In this document: positions 45,521-54,054 of the stretch, in pieces
Position numbering within the stretch: position 1 is the stretch's first letter
Layout of the letters: every line of letters starts with the position of its first letter
From: Roseivirga sp965279445
GTDB lineage: Bacteria; Bacteroidota; Bacteroidia; Cytophagales; Cyclobacteriaceae
Length of the DNA stretch: 64,000 nucleotides
Assembly: GCA_965279445.1 (NCBI GenBank)
Contig: OZ257241.1
Location: 5,146,001-5,210,000 of the forward strand
Direction of reading: 5' to 3'
The notes under the pieces: generated by a model
Database searches by the model: none
What the model saw: only the letters and a program-made list of their open reading frames with translations
What the model was told of the DNA's origin: nothing
Translations under genes and position numbers: made by a program

Positions 45521-46923
45521 CCCGGATTATTCAATAGAATAATTGAAAGGGGGGCTTAGGTTTTTGATTTGGGCAAAAATTCCATCCATCCAAGACCTTC
45601 TTTTGCTAGCTAATGATATTTTCAATACGGTTTTATTAGCATGATTTACCTTCCATGCTCCTAATGCAAAGCAATAGGATTTGAGTGTTCTCAAGGTTGC
45701 CCTATTATGGTGATTGAGTGCAAAGTGCCTGAATAAGCTCATCAGATTGTACGCCACCATAATAAACCTAAAAGAAGCCTCAGTTGCCCAGAAGTCCTGC
45801 ATGCAAAAGCTATCTAGGCCAAAGTCGTCTTTTAGCTCTTTGATTCTGTTTTCGCAATCGGCTCGGGTGTTATAGATATTCCATATTTGATCCAATGGCA
45901 GGTCCAGATTAGTAACATAACAACTGAAGCGATGGCCTGGTAAATCTTCAAACAGCTCCTTCCCACCAGATTTAGGACGGATATCAACTCGCTTTTTCAC
46001 AATAATATACCTTCTACGTTTTCCCTTTTCGTGAGAGAAGAACATCTCGTTGAGTTGGATGCCTTTGGTCAGGTTAACCCACTCATCAAGCCCCCAAACT
46101 GCACTCTTAACGTTAGGGTACATCCTAACTGCCATAATGTATTTATGCTGTTCTTCTTCCAGATAACTAAGTAGCTCTTCGGTATAAAACCCACTGTCAG
46201 CACGTACCAAACCCACTTTCTTGCCCTTCAATGCCTGATCAAAAGTCTCTTGCATAAAGCTTTTGCAACTACTACTATCTGCTGTGTTACCGGGTCTGAG
46301 CCAGGCATTGGCCACCATTCTGGTTTGACCCACAAAGGCCATTAAGGGATGATGTGAGTTCCTTCCGCGTTTGTTAGGGTTGTATCCCTTGGCACTCCCT
46401 TCTTGTTCTCCATATCGGGTAATCACTGTGCTATCAAAATCTACCGTGATATTAGCAACTCCTATTTGATCGAAAAACCAGTGTTGAAGTGATGGAAATA
46501 GCTCAGTGTTTCGCTTCTGAGAAAACTTCCTGAAGAATCGGCTATAAGTGCTTTGACTAGGCATCTCATCCCACTGAAAAACAGAGTGCAATACCTTATC
46601 ATACCGAAGCCAGTCACAATGAACATAACGGCTGGCCCCTGTCCAGATACTCAGCCAGAAAGACTCCACAATATGCTCAGGTGCGTAACCGCGATTAGAG
46701 CCAGGTTGAGGTAAATCCACACCTCTCAGATATTCACGAATACCTGTCTGATCTATAAATCTTTTCATCAGACTCATCCCTCCATAAGGAGTAACTTGCT
46801 TGTCTGAATATTCTATCGGTAGGTTAACCATTTGGGTTAAGTTGGCTCTAACACAAATTCCCATTTCTCTCTCTAAAAATGAAGGTTTGAACCCGATTTC
46901 TAAATCCTAATGAATAATCGGGG
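45521..46923 (-). mobile_element. IS1380-family insertion sequence, complete (1403 bp)
   Basis: Terminal inverted repeats CCCGGATTATTCAATAG (left) and CCCCGATTATTCATTAG (right, inverted) match at 15 of 17 bases. Both sides are flanked by TTTAA (45516-45520 and 46924-46928), a 5-bp target duplication. The single transposase gene fills the element and its stop lies in the left repeat. The element looks intact and recently inserted. Name and copy number in the genome are unknown. Confidence 0.93.
45527..46864 (-). CDS. IS1380-family DDE transposase
   Basis: A 445-residue transposase. The likely catalytic acids are Asp in TVDFDSTVITRYG, Asp in VRADSGFYTEELL and Glu in ADCENRIKELKDDFGLDSF, the last being the family YREK-like region. 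It starts with ATG at 46864, 60 bp from the right end, and ends inside the left inverted repeat. No frameshift is seen, so it should be active. Confidence 0.95.
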   Translation of the reverse strand: MGICVRANLTQMVNLPIEYSDKQVTPYGGMSLMKRFIDQTGIREYLRGVDLPQPGSNRGYAPEHIVESFWLSIWTGASRYVHCDWLRYDKVLHSVFQWDEMPSQSTYSRFFRKFSQKRNTELFPSLQHWFFDQIGVANITVDFDSTVITRYGEQEGSAKGYNPNKRGRNSHHPLMAFVGQTRMVANAWLRPGNTADSSSCKSFMQETFDQALKGKKVGLVRADSGFYTEELLSYLEEEQHKYIMAVRMYPNVKSAVWGLDEWVNLTKGIQLNEMFFSHEKGKRRRYIIVKKRVDIRPKSGGKELFEDLPGHRFSCYVTNLDLPLDQIWNIYNTRADCENRIKELKDDFGLDSFCMQDFWATEASFRFIMVAYNLMSLFRHFALNHHNRATLRTLKSYCFALGAWKVNHANKTVLKISLASKRRSWMDGIFAQIKNLSPPFNYSIE

Positions 46924-46928
46924 TTTAA
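46924..46928. repeat. target-site duplication, right copy
   Basis: TTTAA directly after the right inverted repeat; the ridA frame resumes with CAAG behind it. Confidence 0.85.
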
Positions 46929-47058
46929 CAAGCAGTATCTGGCATTCTTTGAAGGCGTAGATATTCTTCCGGCCAGAGAAACTGTTGAGGTTTCAGGGCT
47001 GGCAAAAAATGCCAGAATAGAAGTCTCTCTTATTGCTGGTAAGTAATAATCAGGCTGC

Positions 47059-47766
47059 TTATTGGCTGTATAAAAGGAACATGGCCGGGAACTTGTGGAT
47101 CTGCATTTGCCCGGCCTTCCATTTGCCAATAGGCTTAGCCACAATTTCTTCGTTGGCACCTGAAATATCTTTAGCTACACAAAGAAAAGTATCCTTCCTG
47201 CCCACCTTGATCAGGTCTTTCAGTAATTGCTCATTGCGATAGGGAGTATCCATAAAAATCTGAGTGCGGTTATTTTCGAAAGACTCCTTCTCCAGGCTTC
47301 TGATACTCTGCTGCCGTGCTTTCTTGTCAATTGGCAAATAACCATGAAAAGTAAAAGACTGACCATTGAACCCGCTGGCCATCAGCGCCATCAGAATTGA
47401 TGAGGGCCCTACGTAAGGGATTACCTGAACCCCGAACTGGTGCGCCATGTGGACCAGTTTAGCCCCGGGATCAGCTACACCAGGGCAACCTGATTCAGAA
47501 ATGACCCCGGCAGTCTTTCCCTCCATAAGCGGTTGAATAAGCTCAAAGCAATCCTCAAAAGATGTTTTTTTATCCAGTATTTCGAAAGTCAGGTCTTCAA
47601 TAGTCAGGCCAAGCTTCAGTGAACTGATGTACCTTCTGGCGGTTCTTAGATTTTCCACAAAAAAGTAGTCGCAGGCCAGAATCGCATTTTTTGCACCCTG
47701 GCTTATGGTGGTCTCCTGTGTCGCTTCCGCTATAACCGTAGGAATCATCAGCAGTTTGCCGCTCAT
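47059..47766 (-). CDS. RsmI-like tetrapyrrole-methylase-family SAM methyltransferase
   Basis: A 235-residue protein of the family that includes RsmI, the 2'-O-methyltransferase of 16S rRNA C1402. The motif SESGCPGVADPGAKLV corresponds to SDAGTPLISDPG of RsmI, and YVGPSSILMALMASGF follows as in the family. The N-terminus (IPTVIAEATQETTISQ) diverges from GNLGDI of true RsmI and the C-terminal helical domain is missing. Bacteroidota often carry this second paralogue; the substrate is unknown. ATG overlaps the upstream hydrolase stop (ATGA). Confidence 0.85.
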   Translation of the reverse strand: MSGKLLMIPTVIAEATQETTISQGAKNAILACDYFFVENLRTARRYISSLKLGLTIEDLTFEILDKKTSFEDCFELIQPLMEGKTAGVISESGCPGVADPGAKLVHMAHQFGVQVIPYVGPSSILMALMASGFNGQSFTFHGYLPIDKKARQQSIRSLEKESFENNRTQIFMDTPYRNEQLLKDLIKVGRKDTFLCVAKDISGANEEIVAKPIGKWKAGQMQIHKFPAMFLLYSQ

Positions 47767-48527
47767 GATTTGAGGTAGTTTATAGTGATATCATAAAACT
47801 CCTGTGGTTTTTCTGCATGAAGCCAATGGCCCGCTCCCATGATTGTTTCTAGCTTGCAATCAGTAAATATGCTGTGGATGAGGTTTACATCCGAATCCTT
47901 TATGTAATCAGACTTTTCTCCTCTTACAAAAAGGGCAGGCTGAGCATAGCTGGTGTTTTGATTCAGTCCTTTTCCTATTTGTTCAATGGCTTGTGCGATC
48001 ACCGGTAGGTTAATTCGCCAGGCAAAGCCATCACCAGAACGCGTCAGGTTTTTCAACAGAAACTGCCGGATACCGATTTCGGGGATAAAGTTCGCCAGTT
48101 GTTCGTCTGCTTCTTTTCTGGATTTGGTGTTTTGCAGGTCTATGGAAAACAATCCTTTGAGTATTGTAGCATGATGAATCGGGTAAGATTGAGGGCCAAT
48201 GTCGGCTACAATCAGTTTATCGACTAGTTCCCGATGAGTGGTAGCAAAGGTCATGGCTGTTTTGCCTCCCATAGAGTGGCCGAGTATATGAGGCTTTGTA
48301 ATATTGCCGGAGTCAATGAATTGCTTCAGATCGTCAGCCATGGCTTCATAGCTGAACTCATCAGCGTGAAAAGATTGTCCATGGTTTCGCTGGTCTATCA
48401 TGTAGACCTTGAAATCTTCTGCAAGCCTTCTTCCCAGTGTAAGCCAGTTGTCAGAGGAGCCAAAAAGGCCGTGTAGTATAATGAGCGGTTTTCCTTCTCC
48501 CAACTCGCGGTAATATAAATCTTGCAT
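47763..48527 (-). CDS. alpha/beta hydrolase, YbfF-like
   Basis: A 254-residue esterase-type hydrolase. The oxyanion motif HGLFGSSDNW, the nucleophile elbow GHSMGG, and the final His in GAGHWLHAEKP are clear, and the length matches the YbfF esterase group. Substrate unknown; short acyl or acyl-CoA esters are likely. It lies directly after pdxJ with no gap and before the methylase with 4-nt overlap, so the three form one operon. Confidence 0.88.
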   Translation of the reverse strand: MQDLYYRELGEGKPLIILHGLFGSSDNWLTLGRRLAEDFKVYMIDQRNHGQSFHADEFSYEAMADDLKQFIDSGNITKPHILGHSMGGKTAMTFATTHRELVDKLIVADIGPQSYPIHHATILKGLFSIDLQNTKSRKEADEQLANFIPEIGIRQFLLKNLTRSGDGFAWRINLPVIAQAIEQIGKGLNQNTSYAQPALFVRGEKSDYIKDSDVNLIHSIFTDCKLETIMGAGHWLHAEKPQEFYDITINYLKS

Positions 48528-49241
48528 CTATCGCAGTTCTCTTAGGTAAAGTTGAATAGTATTTTCCAGCCCGAGGTAGAGGGCATCACAGAAGAGGGCG
48601 TGTCCGATAGAGACCTCATCCAGGCCGGGAATTTGTTCTTTCAGGAACTTCAGATTTTTAAGGTCCAGGTCATGTCCTGCATTGATGCCAAGGCCCAGCT
48701 CTTTTGCCGTTTTAGCCGCTTTTACATAGTCTGCAACGGCAGTCTGTGGGTTTTTCAGGTAGCCTGTGGCATACATTTCTGTGTAGAGCTCAATTCTGTC
48801 AGTTCCTACCATGGCAGCGCCTTCCACAATGGATTCGTCAGGTTCTGCAAAGATGGAGGTGCGAACGCCATGTCCCTTGAGTTCAGCAATGATGTCTTTC
48901 AGAAAATCAGCATGTTTGTGTGTGTCCCACCCGGCATTGCTCGTGAGTACGTGGGGCGGGTCAGGCACCAGAGTAGCCTGGTCAGGTTTGACCTCGCTGA
49001 TAATTTTCATAAAACGCTCATCGGGATAGCCCTCAATATTAAACTCCGTGGTGACTACTTTTTTGAGGTTATATACGTCTGCCGTAGTGATGTGTCTCTC
49101 ATCGGGTCTTGGGTGAATCGTAATTCCTTCAGCTCCAAACCGCTCCGCATCAAGTGCCACTTTTACCACATTGGGGTTATCGCCCCCCCGTGCATTTCTT
49201 AAAGTAGCCACTTTATTTATGTTCACACTTAGTCTCGTCAT
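48528..49241 (-). CDS. pdxJ: pyridoxine 5'-phosphate synthase
   Basis: A 237-residue TIM-barrel enzyme that condenses 1-deoxyxylulose 5-phosphate with 3-amino-2-oxopropyl phosphate to pyridoxine phosphate. Conserved segments: LSVNINKVATLRNARGG, ITIHPRPDERHI, GINAGHDLDLKNL and EVSIGHALFCDAL. ATG at 49241, first gene of a leftward operon; a divergent promoter region of 66 bp separates it from yqeY. Confidence 0.97.
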   Translation of the reverse strand: MTRLSVNINKVATLRNARGGDNPNVVKVALDAERFGAEGITIHPRPDERHITTADVYNLKKVVTTEFNIEGYPDERFMKIISEVKPDQATLVPDPPHVLTSNAGWDTHKHADFLKDIIAELKGHGVRTSIFAEPDESIVEGAAMVGTDRIELYTEMYATGYLKNPQTAVADYVKAAKTAKELGLGINAGHDLDLKNLKFLKEQIPGLDEVSIGHALFCDALYLGLENTIQLYLRELR

Positions 49242-49307
49242 TCAAAACCTTTTAAATGCATAACTTTGCGCGCAAGTTAATGATTTAAGAAATCGAAAAT
49301 ATTCCCA

Positions 49308-49760
49308 ATGAGTTTAAAACAACAGATTGAATCTGACATTAAGAAAGCTATGTTGGCCAGGCAGAAGGATGAGCTTAAGGCTCTTCGTGCGGTAAAGTCA
49401 ATGATTCTATTGTCTGAGACTGAAAAAGGAAGTTCAGGAGAGCTTTCTGAGGATGCCGAAAATAAAATGCTGATGAAAGCTGTGAAGCAACGAAAAGACT
49501 CAGCTCAGATTTATAAAGATCAGGGGAGAGATGACTTGTATTCGGTTGAAATGACCGAAGTCGCGATCATTGAGCGTTACTTACCTAAGCAGCTTTCTAT
49601 AGATGAGGTGACTGAGGTAGTGAAGGGTGTGATTGCAAAGGTTGGTGCTGCTGGCCCTCAGGACATGGGTAAGGTTATGGGCGCTGCTACCAAGGCCCTG
49701 GCAGGACAATCCGATGGAAAGACTATCTCTGGTATTGTAAAGCAATTGCTCACCCAGTAG
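49308..49760 (+). CDS. GatB/YqeY domain protein
   Basis: A 150-residue helical protein of the YqeY family, related to the tail domain of the amidotransferase subunit GatB and thought to act on tRNA (LKQQIESDIKKAMLARQKDELKALRAVKS; GAAGPQDMGKVMGA). The exact role is not established. A TAACTTTG at 49261-49268 fits the -7 consensus, giving a ~35-nt leader. It precedes cvpA by 3 bp. Confidence 0.92.
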   Translation: MSLKQQIESDIKKAMLARQKDELKALRAVKSMILLSETEKGSSGELSEDAENKMLMKAVKQRKDSAQIYKDQGRDDLYSVEMTEVAIIERYLPKQLSIDEVTEVVKGVIAKVGAAGPQDMGKVMGAATKALAGQSDGKTISGIVKQLLTQ

Positions 49761-49763
49761 TAT

Positions 49764-50288
49764 TTGAAAACCCTCGATATCATATTATTGGTGCCGTTGA
49801 TTTTCGGTGCCGTCATGGGCTTTCGTAAGGGGCTGCTCCTTGAAATTGTCGGAATCCTGGCTTTTGTGCTGGGTATTATTGGTGGTTTTAAGCTGATGGA
49901 ACTGGGTATGACTTACCTGGACGATTACTTTGAGGACTTTGATCACCTGCTTCCCTTTATATCGTTCCTGGTCATCTTTCTGGCTATCCTTTTATTGGTA
50001 AACCTGGTGGGTAAGGCCGTGAAAAAAGTGATGGACATGACCTTGCTGGGAGGGGTAGATAAGTTTGCAGGGGCTATAGTAGGTCTGGCAAAGTGGGCAA
50101 TTGGTTTAAGCCTTGTATTATGGCTCACGCAAAATTTCGGCATTATGCTGCCTGGCCAGGATGAAGACCTGGTACTCTATCCATACTTGGCCGAACTGGG
50201 ACCAAATCTGATCAAGTCCATGTCGGTGATACTGCCCTTTGCTGAAGAAATGATAGAGTCTATTAAAGAGCTGATTTCACCCGTTTAA
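49764..50288 (+). CDS. CvpA family membrane protein
   Basis: A 174-residue protein with four hydrophobic segments (LDIILLVPLIFGAVMGFRKG, the family start). CvpA relatives are needed for colicin V production in E. coli and for envelope stress resistance; the molecular role is unknown. It starts with TTG at 49764, the only start that keeps the first helix. It abuts the glutamine amidotransferase gene. Confidence 0.88.
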   Translation: MKTLDIILLVPLIFGAVMGFRKGLLLEIVGILAFVLGIIGGFKLMELGMTYLDDYFEDFDHLLPFISFLVIFLAILLLVNLVGKAVKKVMDMTLLGGVDKFAGAIVGLAKWAIGLSLVLWLTQNFGIMLPGQDEDLVLYPYLAELGPNLIKSMSVILPFAEEMIESIKELISPV

Positions 50289-50855
50289 GTGATACTGCTA
50301 CTCGATAATTATGATTCGTTTACCTACAATCTGGTTGACTATTTCAATCAGCTGGGTATAGCCGTTAAGGTGTTTCGAAACAGCGATGCTCTGGAAGATA
50401 TTACGGCACATACCTATAAAGGTGTGGTGTTGTCTCCCGGGCCCGAGAGGCCTGCTATGGCGGGTAACCTCATGAAGGTGATCGCTTATTATGAAGGTAA
50501 AATGCCTGTACTGGGTATTTGCCTGGGGCATCAGGCCATTGGTGAATATTTTGGTGCAAGCCTGGAAAAAGCGGCATATCCTATGCATGGTAAGGTGTCG
50601 AGGGTAAAAACCTCTCCTGGCATATTATTCTCAGATATTCCTGACGAAATATCTGTAGTCCGTTACCATTCGCTGGTGTTAAGAAATTTGCCCGAAACGC
50701 TCAAACCGTTGGCTTTTGCCGACAATAATGAGCTAATGGCTTTTGAAAGCACCACAGGTCATATGATTGGAATTCAGTTTCATCCGGAGGCAGTTTTGAC
50801 CGAGTATGGTTTGGAGATGCTGAAAAATTGGGCTAGTTTTTCAAATATTGTTTAA
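50289..50855 (+). CDS. anthranilate/aminodeoxychorismate synthase glutamine amidotransferase
   Basis: A 188-residue class I amidotransferase (TrpG/PabA type). DNYDSFTYNLVDYF, the nucleophile Cys in LGICLGHQAIGE and the His-Glu pair in QFHPEAVLTEYG are present. It supplies ammonia to a chorismate-using partner, for tryptophan or folate; neither TrpE nor PabB lies nearby, so the pathway is open. It starts with GTG immediately after the cvpA stop. Confidence 0.9.
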   Translation: MILLLDNYDSFTYNLVDYFNQLGIAVKVFRNSDALEDITAHTYKGVVLSPGPERPAMAGNLMKVIAYYEGKMPVLGICLGHQAIGEYFGASLEKAAYPMHGKVSRVKTSPGILFSDIPDEISVVRYHSLVLRNLPETLKPLAFADNNELMAFESTTGHMIGIQFHPEAVLTEYGLEMLKNWASFSNIV

Positions 50856-50884
50856 TAGCTTCGTGTTAATTTTCAAAAATAGGA

Positions 50885-51649
50885 ATGGCGTTACAGATTA
50901 AAGAAAAGCAAGGATACGATTATATAGATGAGGGTGAAGGTGAGGTGTTGGTATTACTTCACGGATTGTTTGGTGCGTTGAGCAACTGGGAGAGTGTGGT
51001 AGAGAAGTTTTCATCTGAATACCGTGTTATGATTCCTATGCTGCCCATTTATGAAATGCCTATTAAACAAGCGGGCCTCGATGGTCTTGTAAAGCATGTA
51101 GAAGGTTTTGTGTCTATGATGGGCCTGACTGATATGAAGCTCATGGGTAATTCCCTGGGAGGGCATGTTGGCTTGATTTATACCCTGGCCAACCCTGACA
51201 AAGTGAATGGGTTGATTCTTACCGGAAGCTCCGGTCTTTTCGAGAACTCTATGGGGGGCAGCTTTCCAAGAAGGGGTAGTTACGACTATATAAAGGAGCG
51301 TGTCGAGTACACATTTTATGATAAAAATACAGCAACACCTGAGTATATTCAGGAAGTATTTGAGACTACCAAGAGTATTCCAAAGTGTATGCGAATTGTA
51401 GCGATTGCTAAATCGGCACAACGACATAATATGTCAAAGGAGATACCCAATATTAAGATACCTACTTTGTTGATATGGGGCCTTAACGATACGATTACAC
51501 CCCCAATGGTGGCACACGAGTTTGACAGGTTGATGCCAAATACTACCTTACGTTTTATAGATAGGTGCTGTCATGCACCCATGATGGAACACCCCGATCG
51601 TTTTAACGTTATCTTAAAAGAATTTCTAGACGAACAGAAAGTTGCATGA
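50885..51649 (+). CDS. alpha/beta hydrolase
   Basis: A 254-residue hydrolase with HGLFGALSNWE, nucleophile elbow GNSLGGH and final His in CCHAPMMEHPD; the acid is probably Asp in WGLNDTITP. Substrate unknown. Its stop overlaps the start of the CBS gene (ATGA). Confidence 0.88.
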   Translation: MALQIKEKQGYDYIDEGEGEVLVLLHGLFGALSNWESVVEKFSSEYRVMIPMLPIYEMPIKQAGLDGLVKHVEGFVSMMGLTDMKLMGNSLGGHVGLIYTLANPDKVNGLILTGSSGLFENSMGGSFPRRGSYDYIKERVEYTFYDKNTATPEYIQEVFETTKSIPKCMRIVAIAKSAQRHNMSKEIPNIKIPTLLIWGLNDTITPPMVAHEFDRLMPNTTLRFIDRCCHAPMMEHPDRFNVILKEFLDEQKVA

Positions 51650-52311
51650 TAGCACTGGAGCTGATTAACCATATGATTCCCCCCCTTAAATTATCTGATG
51701 ACGGGCACAAAGCCATTGTCTGGATGGAGGAATTGCGGACCAATCAGCTACCTGTAGCAGAAAAGGGCAGGTTCCTGGGCTTTATTTCTGAGGAGATCAT
51801 TCTGGAAGAAAACGACAAGACCCGGCTTGTTAGTGAGTACGACCTATATGCAGAGCAGGGCTTTGTATATGACCACCAGCATTTCTACGACATTATTAAG
51901 ATGGCTGCTGAGCACGAAATACAGATGGTGGCTGTACTGAACGAAAAAGGTGGTTTTTCTGGGGTAGTCCCTATTGAAGATACTATTGCTGCATTTGCCC
52001 AGAGTACGGCTGTGCAGGAGACAGGTGCCATCCTGGTTATCTCCATGAATCACAGAGATTATTCGCTGGCTGAGATCAGCAGAATTGTTGAGGGCGAAAA
52101 TGCTCGTATTTTAAGTAGCTGTCTTACCAGTGACTATGCTGATTCTGCAAAAATAAGAGTGACACTCAAAATAAATAAGGTGGAGTTATCCCACATTACT
52201 GCAACGATGGAACGTTTTGGGTATAAGATTATCGGACGCTTTCAGGAGGTGGAATCCAAGTCCAACGATCAGGAGCGCTATGATATGCTCATGAAGTATC
52301 TGAATATTTAA
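51646..52311 (+). CDS. CBS domain-containing protein
   Basis: A 221-residue soluble protein with a pair of CBS motifs (about 1-130; MIPPLKLSDDGHKAIVWMEE) and an ACT-like C-terminal half (TGAILVISMNHRDYSLAEIS). CBS pairs bind adenosine nucleotides and act as sensors. Found next to nadK in Bacteroidota, where its target is unknown. It overlaps the hydrolase by 4 nt and precedes nadK by 10 bp. Confidence 0.88.
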   Translation: MIALELINHMIPPLKLSDDGHKAIVWMEELRTNQLPVAEKGRFLGFISEEIILEENDKTRLVSEYDLYAEQGFVYDHQHFYDIIKMAAEHEIQMVAVLNEKGGFSGVVPIEDTIAAFAQSTAVQETGAILVISMNHRDYSLAEISRIVEGENARILSSCLTSDYADSAKIRVTLKINKVELSHITATMERFGYKIIGRFQEVESKSNDQERYDMLMKYLNI

Positions 52312-52321
52312 TTTCCCATTT

Positions 52322-53197
52322 ATGAAAATGGCCCTACATGGTAAAAGTACCTCTGATGAGGCGCTGGCTTGTGTCAGCGACCTGGTAAGTGTACTGAAGA
52401 AGCGAGAAGTATCGCTTACCATTAGCCGGGATTTTAAATCAAGACTGGTTGATTCTTCTGTGGATACTTCGGGTATGGAAGTGTTTGATCATGGAGATGA
52501 CCTTTCCGGTTTAGACTTTATTTTAAGTATGGGAGGAGATGGTACCATGCTCGATACCATTACCTATACGGGGGCTTACGAAACCCCGGTCATAGGAATT
52601 AACCTGGGCAGGCTGGGTTTTTTGGCCACTACGCCCAGAGACCAGATTGAGGAAGCTGTGGAGATGCTTTATGAGGATGCGTATTCAATAGAATCAAGAT
52701 CCTTAATCCATGTTGACTCCAATATTGGCCTGTTTGAACCCTTCAACTTTGGCCTCAATGAGTTCACTATTGTAAAAAAGGAGACATCATCGATGATTCT
52801 GGTGCATACCTATGTGGATGGAGACTACCTCAATTCTTATTGGGCCGATGGTTTGATTGTATCTACCCCTACCGGCTCTACAGGGTATTCACTCAGCTGC
52901 GGAGGTCCGTTGGTTGACCCCAAGCTCAAGAATTTCATTATTACTCCGGTAAGCCCTCATAACCTTAATGTGAGGCCAATCATCGTTTCTGATAAAAGTA
53001 CTATTACCTTTGAGATTGAAGGGCGTTCGCGCCAATTTATGGCTTCGCTTGATTCCCGATCAAATAGTATAGACGATAAAGTAGAATTATCCGTTAAAAG
53101 GGAGTCGTTTGAAGCTAAGTTGGTACGATTTAAAAAGATGACTTACTTTGACACGCTCAGGCATAAGCTGAATTGGGGAGTAGATGCGAGGAATTGA
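52322..53197 (+). CDS. nadK: NAD kinase
   Basis: A 291-residue enzyme that phosphorylates NAD to NADP. The GGDG motif (LSMGGDGTMLDTI), NLGRLGFLAT and the TPTGSTGYSLSCGGPLVDP signature are all intact. ATG at 52322. It opens the conserved nadK-porG-uppS-bamA-ompH-ompH block. Confidence 0.97.
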   Translation: MKMALHGKSTSDEALACVSDLVSVLKKREVSLTISRDFKSRLVDSSVDTSGMEVFDHGDDLSGLDFILSMGGDGTMLDTITYTGAYETPVIGINLGRLGFLATTPRDQIEEAVEMLYEDAYSIESRSLIHVDSNIGLFEPFNFGLNEFTIVKKETSSMILVHTYVDGDYLNSYWADGLIVSTPTGSTGYSLSCGGPLVDPKLKNFIITPVSPHNLNVRPIIVSDKSTITFEIEGRSRQFMASLDSRSNSIDDKVELSVKRESFEAKLVRFKKMTYFDTLRHKLNWGVDARN

Positions 53198-53238
53198 ATT
53201 AACAATATTTAACTGGCAAGCCGCCAGAGGTTTTGGAG

Positions 53239-53973
53239 ATGTTATCTAGTTTGCAAACATATCGTACGGATAAACGAGCACATATGGGTGCTGTGGGTAG
53301 ATGTTTGAGCATATTATGCCTGATGCTTTTTGCAAAGGCTGCTGTGGCTCAAAACTCCGAGATCGGAATAGAACTGGGAGGGTATAACTATCTGGGGGAT
53401 GTAACAAGAAGCTACGTCCCGTCAAACAACAGACCCGGTGTTCAATTCTTTGTCAGAAAGCATGTAGACCAGGCTTTAAGCCTCAGGTGGAGCTTAGGTG
53501 TAGGCCAGCTCAAAGGTGCCGATGACGAAGCATTTGACGTATTTTCAGCAAACAGGAGGGCTTCCTTTGAGGGGAACTTCATAAATGCCGATCTGCTTTT
53601 CGAGTATCATTTTCTTGATTACCGTGACGAAAAGCTTCAGCAATACTGGACACCCTATGTCTTCTTTGGTCTGGGCCTTTATCGTTTTGAGGGTACTGAT
53701 AATTTCAACCAGTCTTACGATATGAGTGTAAACCTGAGATTGCCTGTAGGGGTTGGTATTAAGTATAAGCTTAACAGGCGCTGGACGCTGGGTGTGAGCA
53801 CTGCTGCTATCAAAAGTAACTCAGACCTTTTAGACAATGTATCGGCAGCTACACCTAACATTAAGGACTATCGGGGTGGCAACCCCAATGACGATGACTG
53901 GATGTTTTTTACCGGTTTTTCGTTGAGCTATACCTTCTACAGGATAGTGTGTTTCAAACCCTGGTCCAGGTAG
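53239..53973 (+). CDS. porG: PorG-like outer-membrane protein (DUF6089), type IX secretion
   Basis: A 244-residue outer-membrane beta-barrel protein. A signal peptide (GRCLSILCLMLFAKAAVAQ) is followed by a repeated pattern of alternating strands (IGIELGGYNYLGDV; WTPYVFFGLGLYRF; LPVGVGIKYKLNRRWTLGVS). PorG in Porphyromonas anchors the PorKN ring of the type IX secretion system, and the gene stands in the same place there, between nadK and uppS. The frame opens at TTG 53233; ATG 53239 is used, while ATG 53284 gives a more ordinary signal peptide. Confidence 0.82.
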   Translation: MLSSLQTYRTDKRAHMGAVGRCLSILCLMLFAKAAVAQNSEIGIELGGYNYLGDVTRSYVPSNNRPGVQFFVRKHVDQALSLRWSLGVGQLKGADDEAFDVFSANRRASFEGNFINADLLFEYHFLDYRDEKLQQYWTPYVFFGLGLYRFEGTDNFNQSYDMSVNLRLPVGVGIKYKLNRRWTLGVSTAAIKSNSDLLDNVSAATPNIKDYRGGNPNDDDWMFFTGFSLSYTFYRIVCFKPWSR

Positions 53974-53997
53974 TCTTCTTTAAAGCATCGGTTATGG

Positions 53998-54028
53998 TTT
54001 AAAAACCAGAAGCATTTTTGTACCTTCG
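53998..54028 (+). promoter_or_regulatory. candidate promoter before uppS
   Basis: TTTA (53998-54001), 19 bp, TACCTTCG (54021-54028), one mismatch from each box. It would give a ~20-nt leader and allow uppS-bamA-ompH expression apart from nadK-porG. Confidence 0.45.
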
Positions 54029-54054
54029 CGGTTGTTTTGCGCGAAGCTGTCAGA

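Larger units (their letters stand above)
45243..47046 (+). pseudogene. ridA: ridA-family gene split by an IS1380-type element
   Basis: The 5' part (45243-45520) encodes residues 1-93 of a RidA-like enamine/imine deaminase (AFSQAIEFGGLLFTSGNIAM; DVLKVTIYLTDLVYF). The 3' part resumes at 46929 after the insertion and the duplicated TTTAA and runs to TAA at 47046 (KQYLAFFEGVDILPARETVE, with the conserved Arg in PARETVEV). Joining the parts restores a ~133-residue protein. The insertion ends the first part after a few residues of IS sequence (stop at 45540-45542). RidA proteins remove reactive 2-aminoacrylate formed by PLP enzymes. Overlap with leuS suggests it was cotranscribed. Confidence 0.9.
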
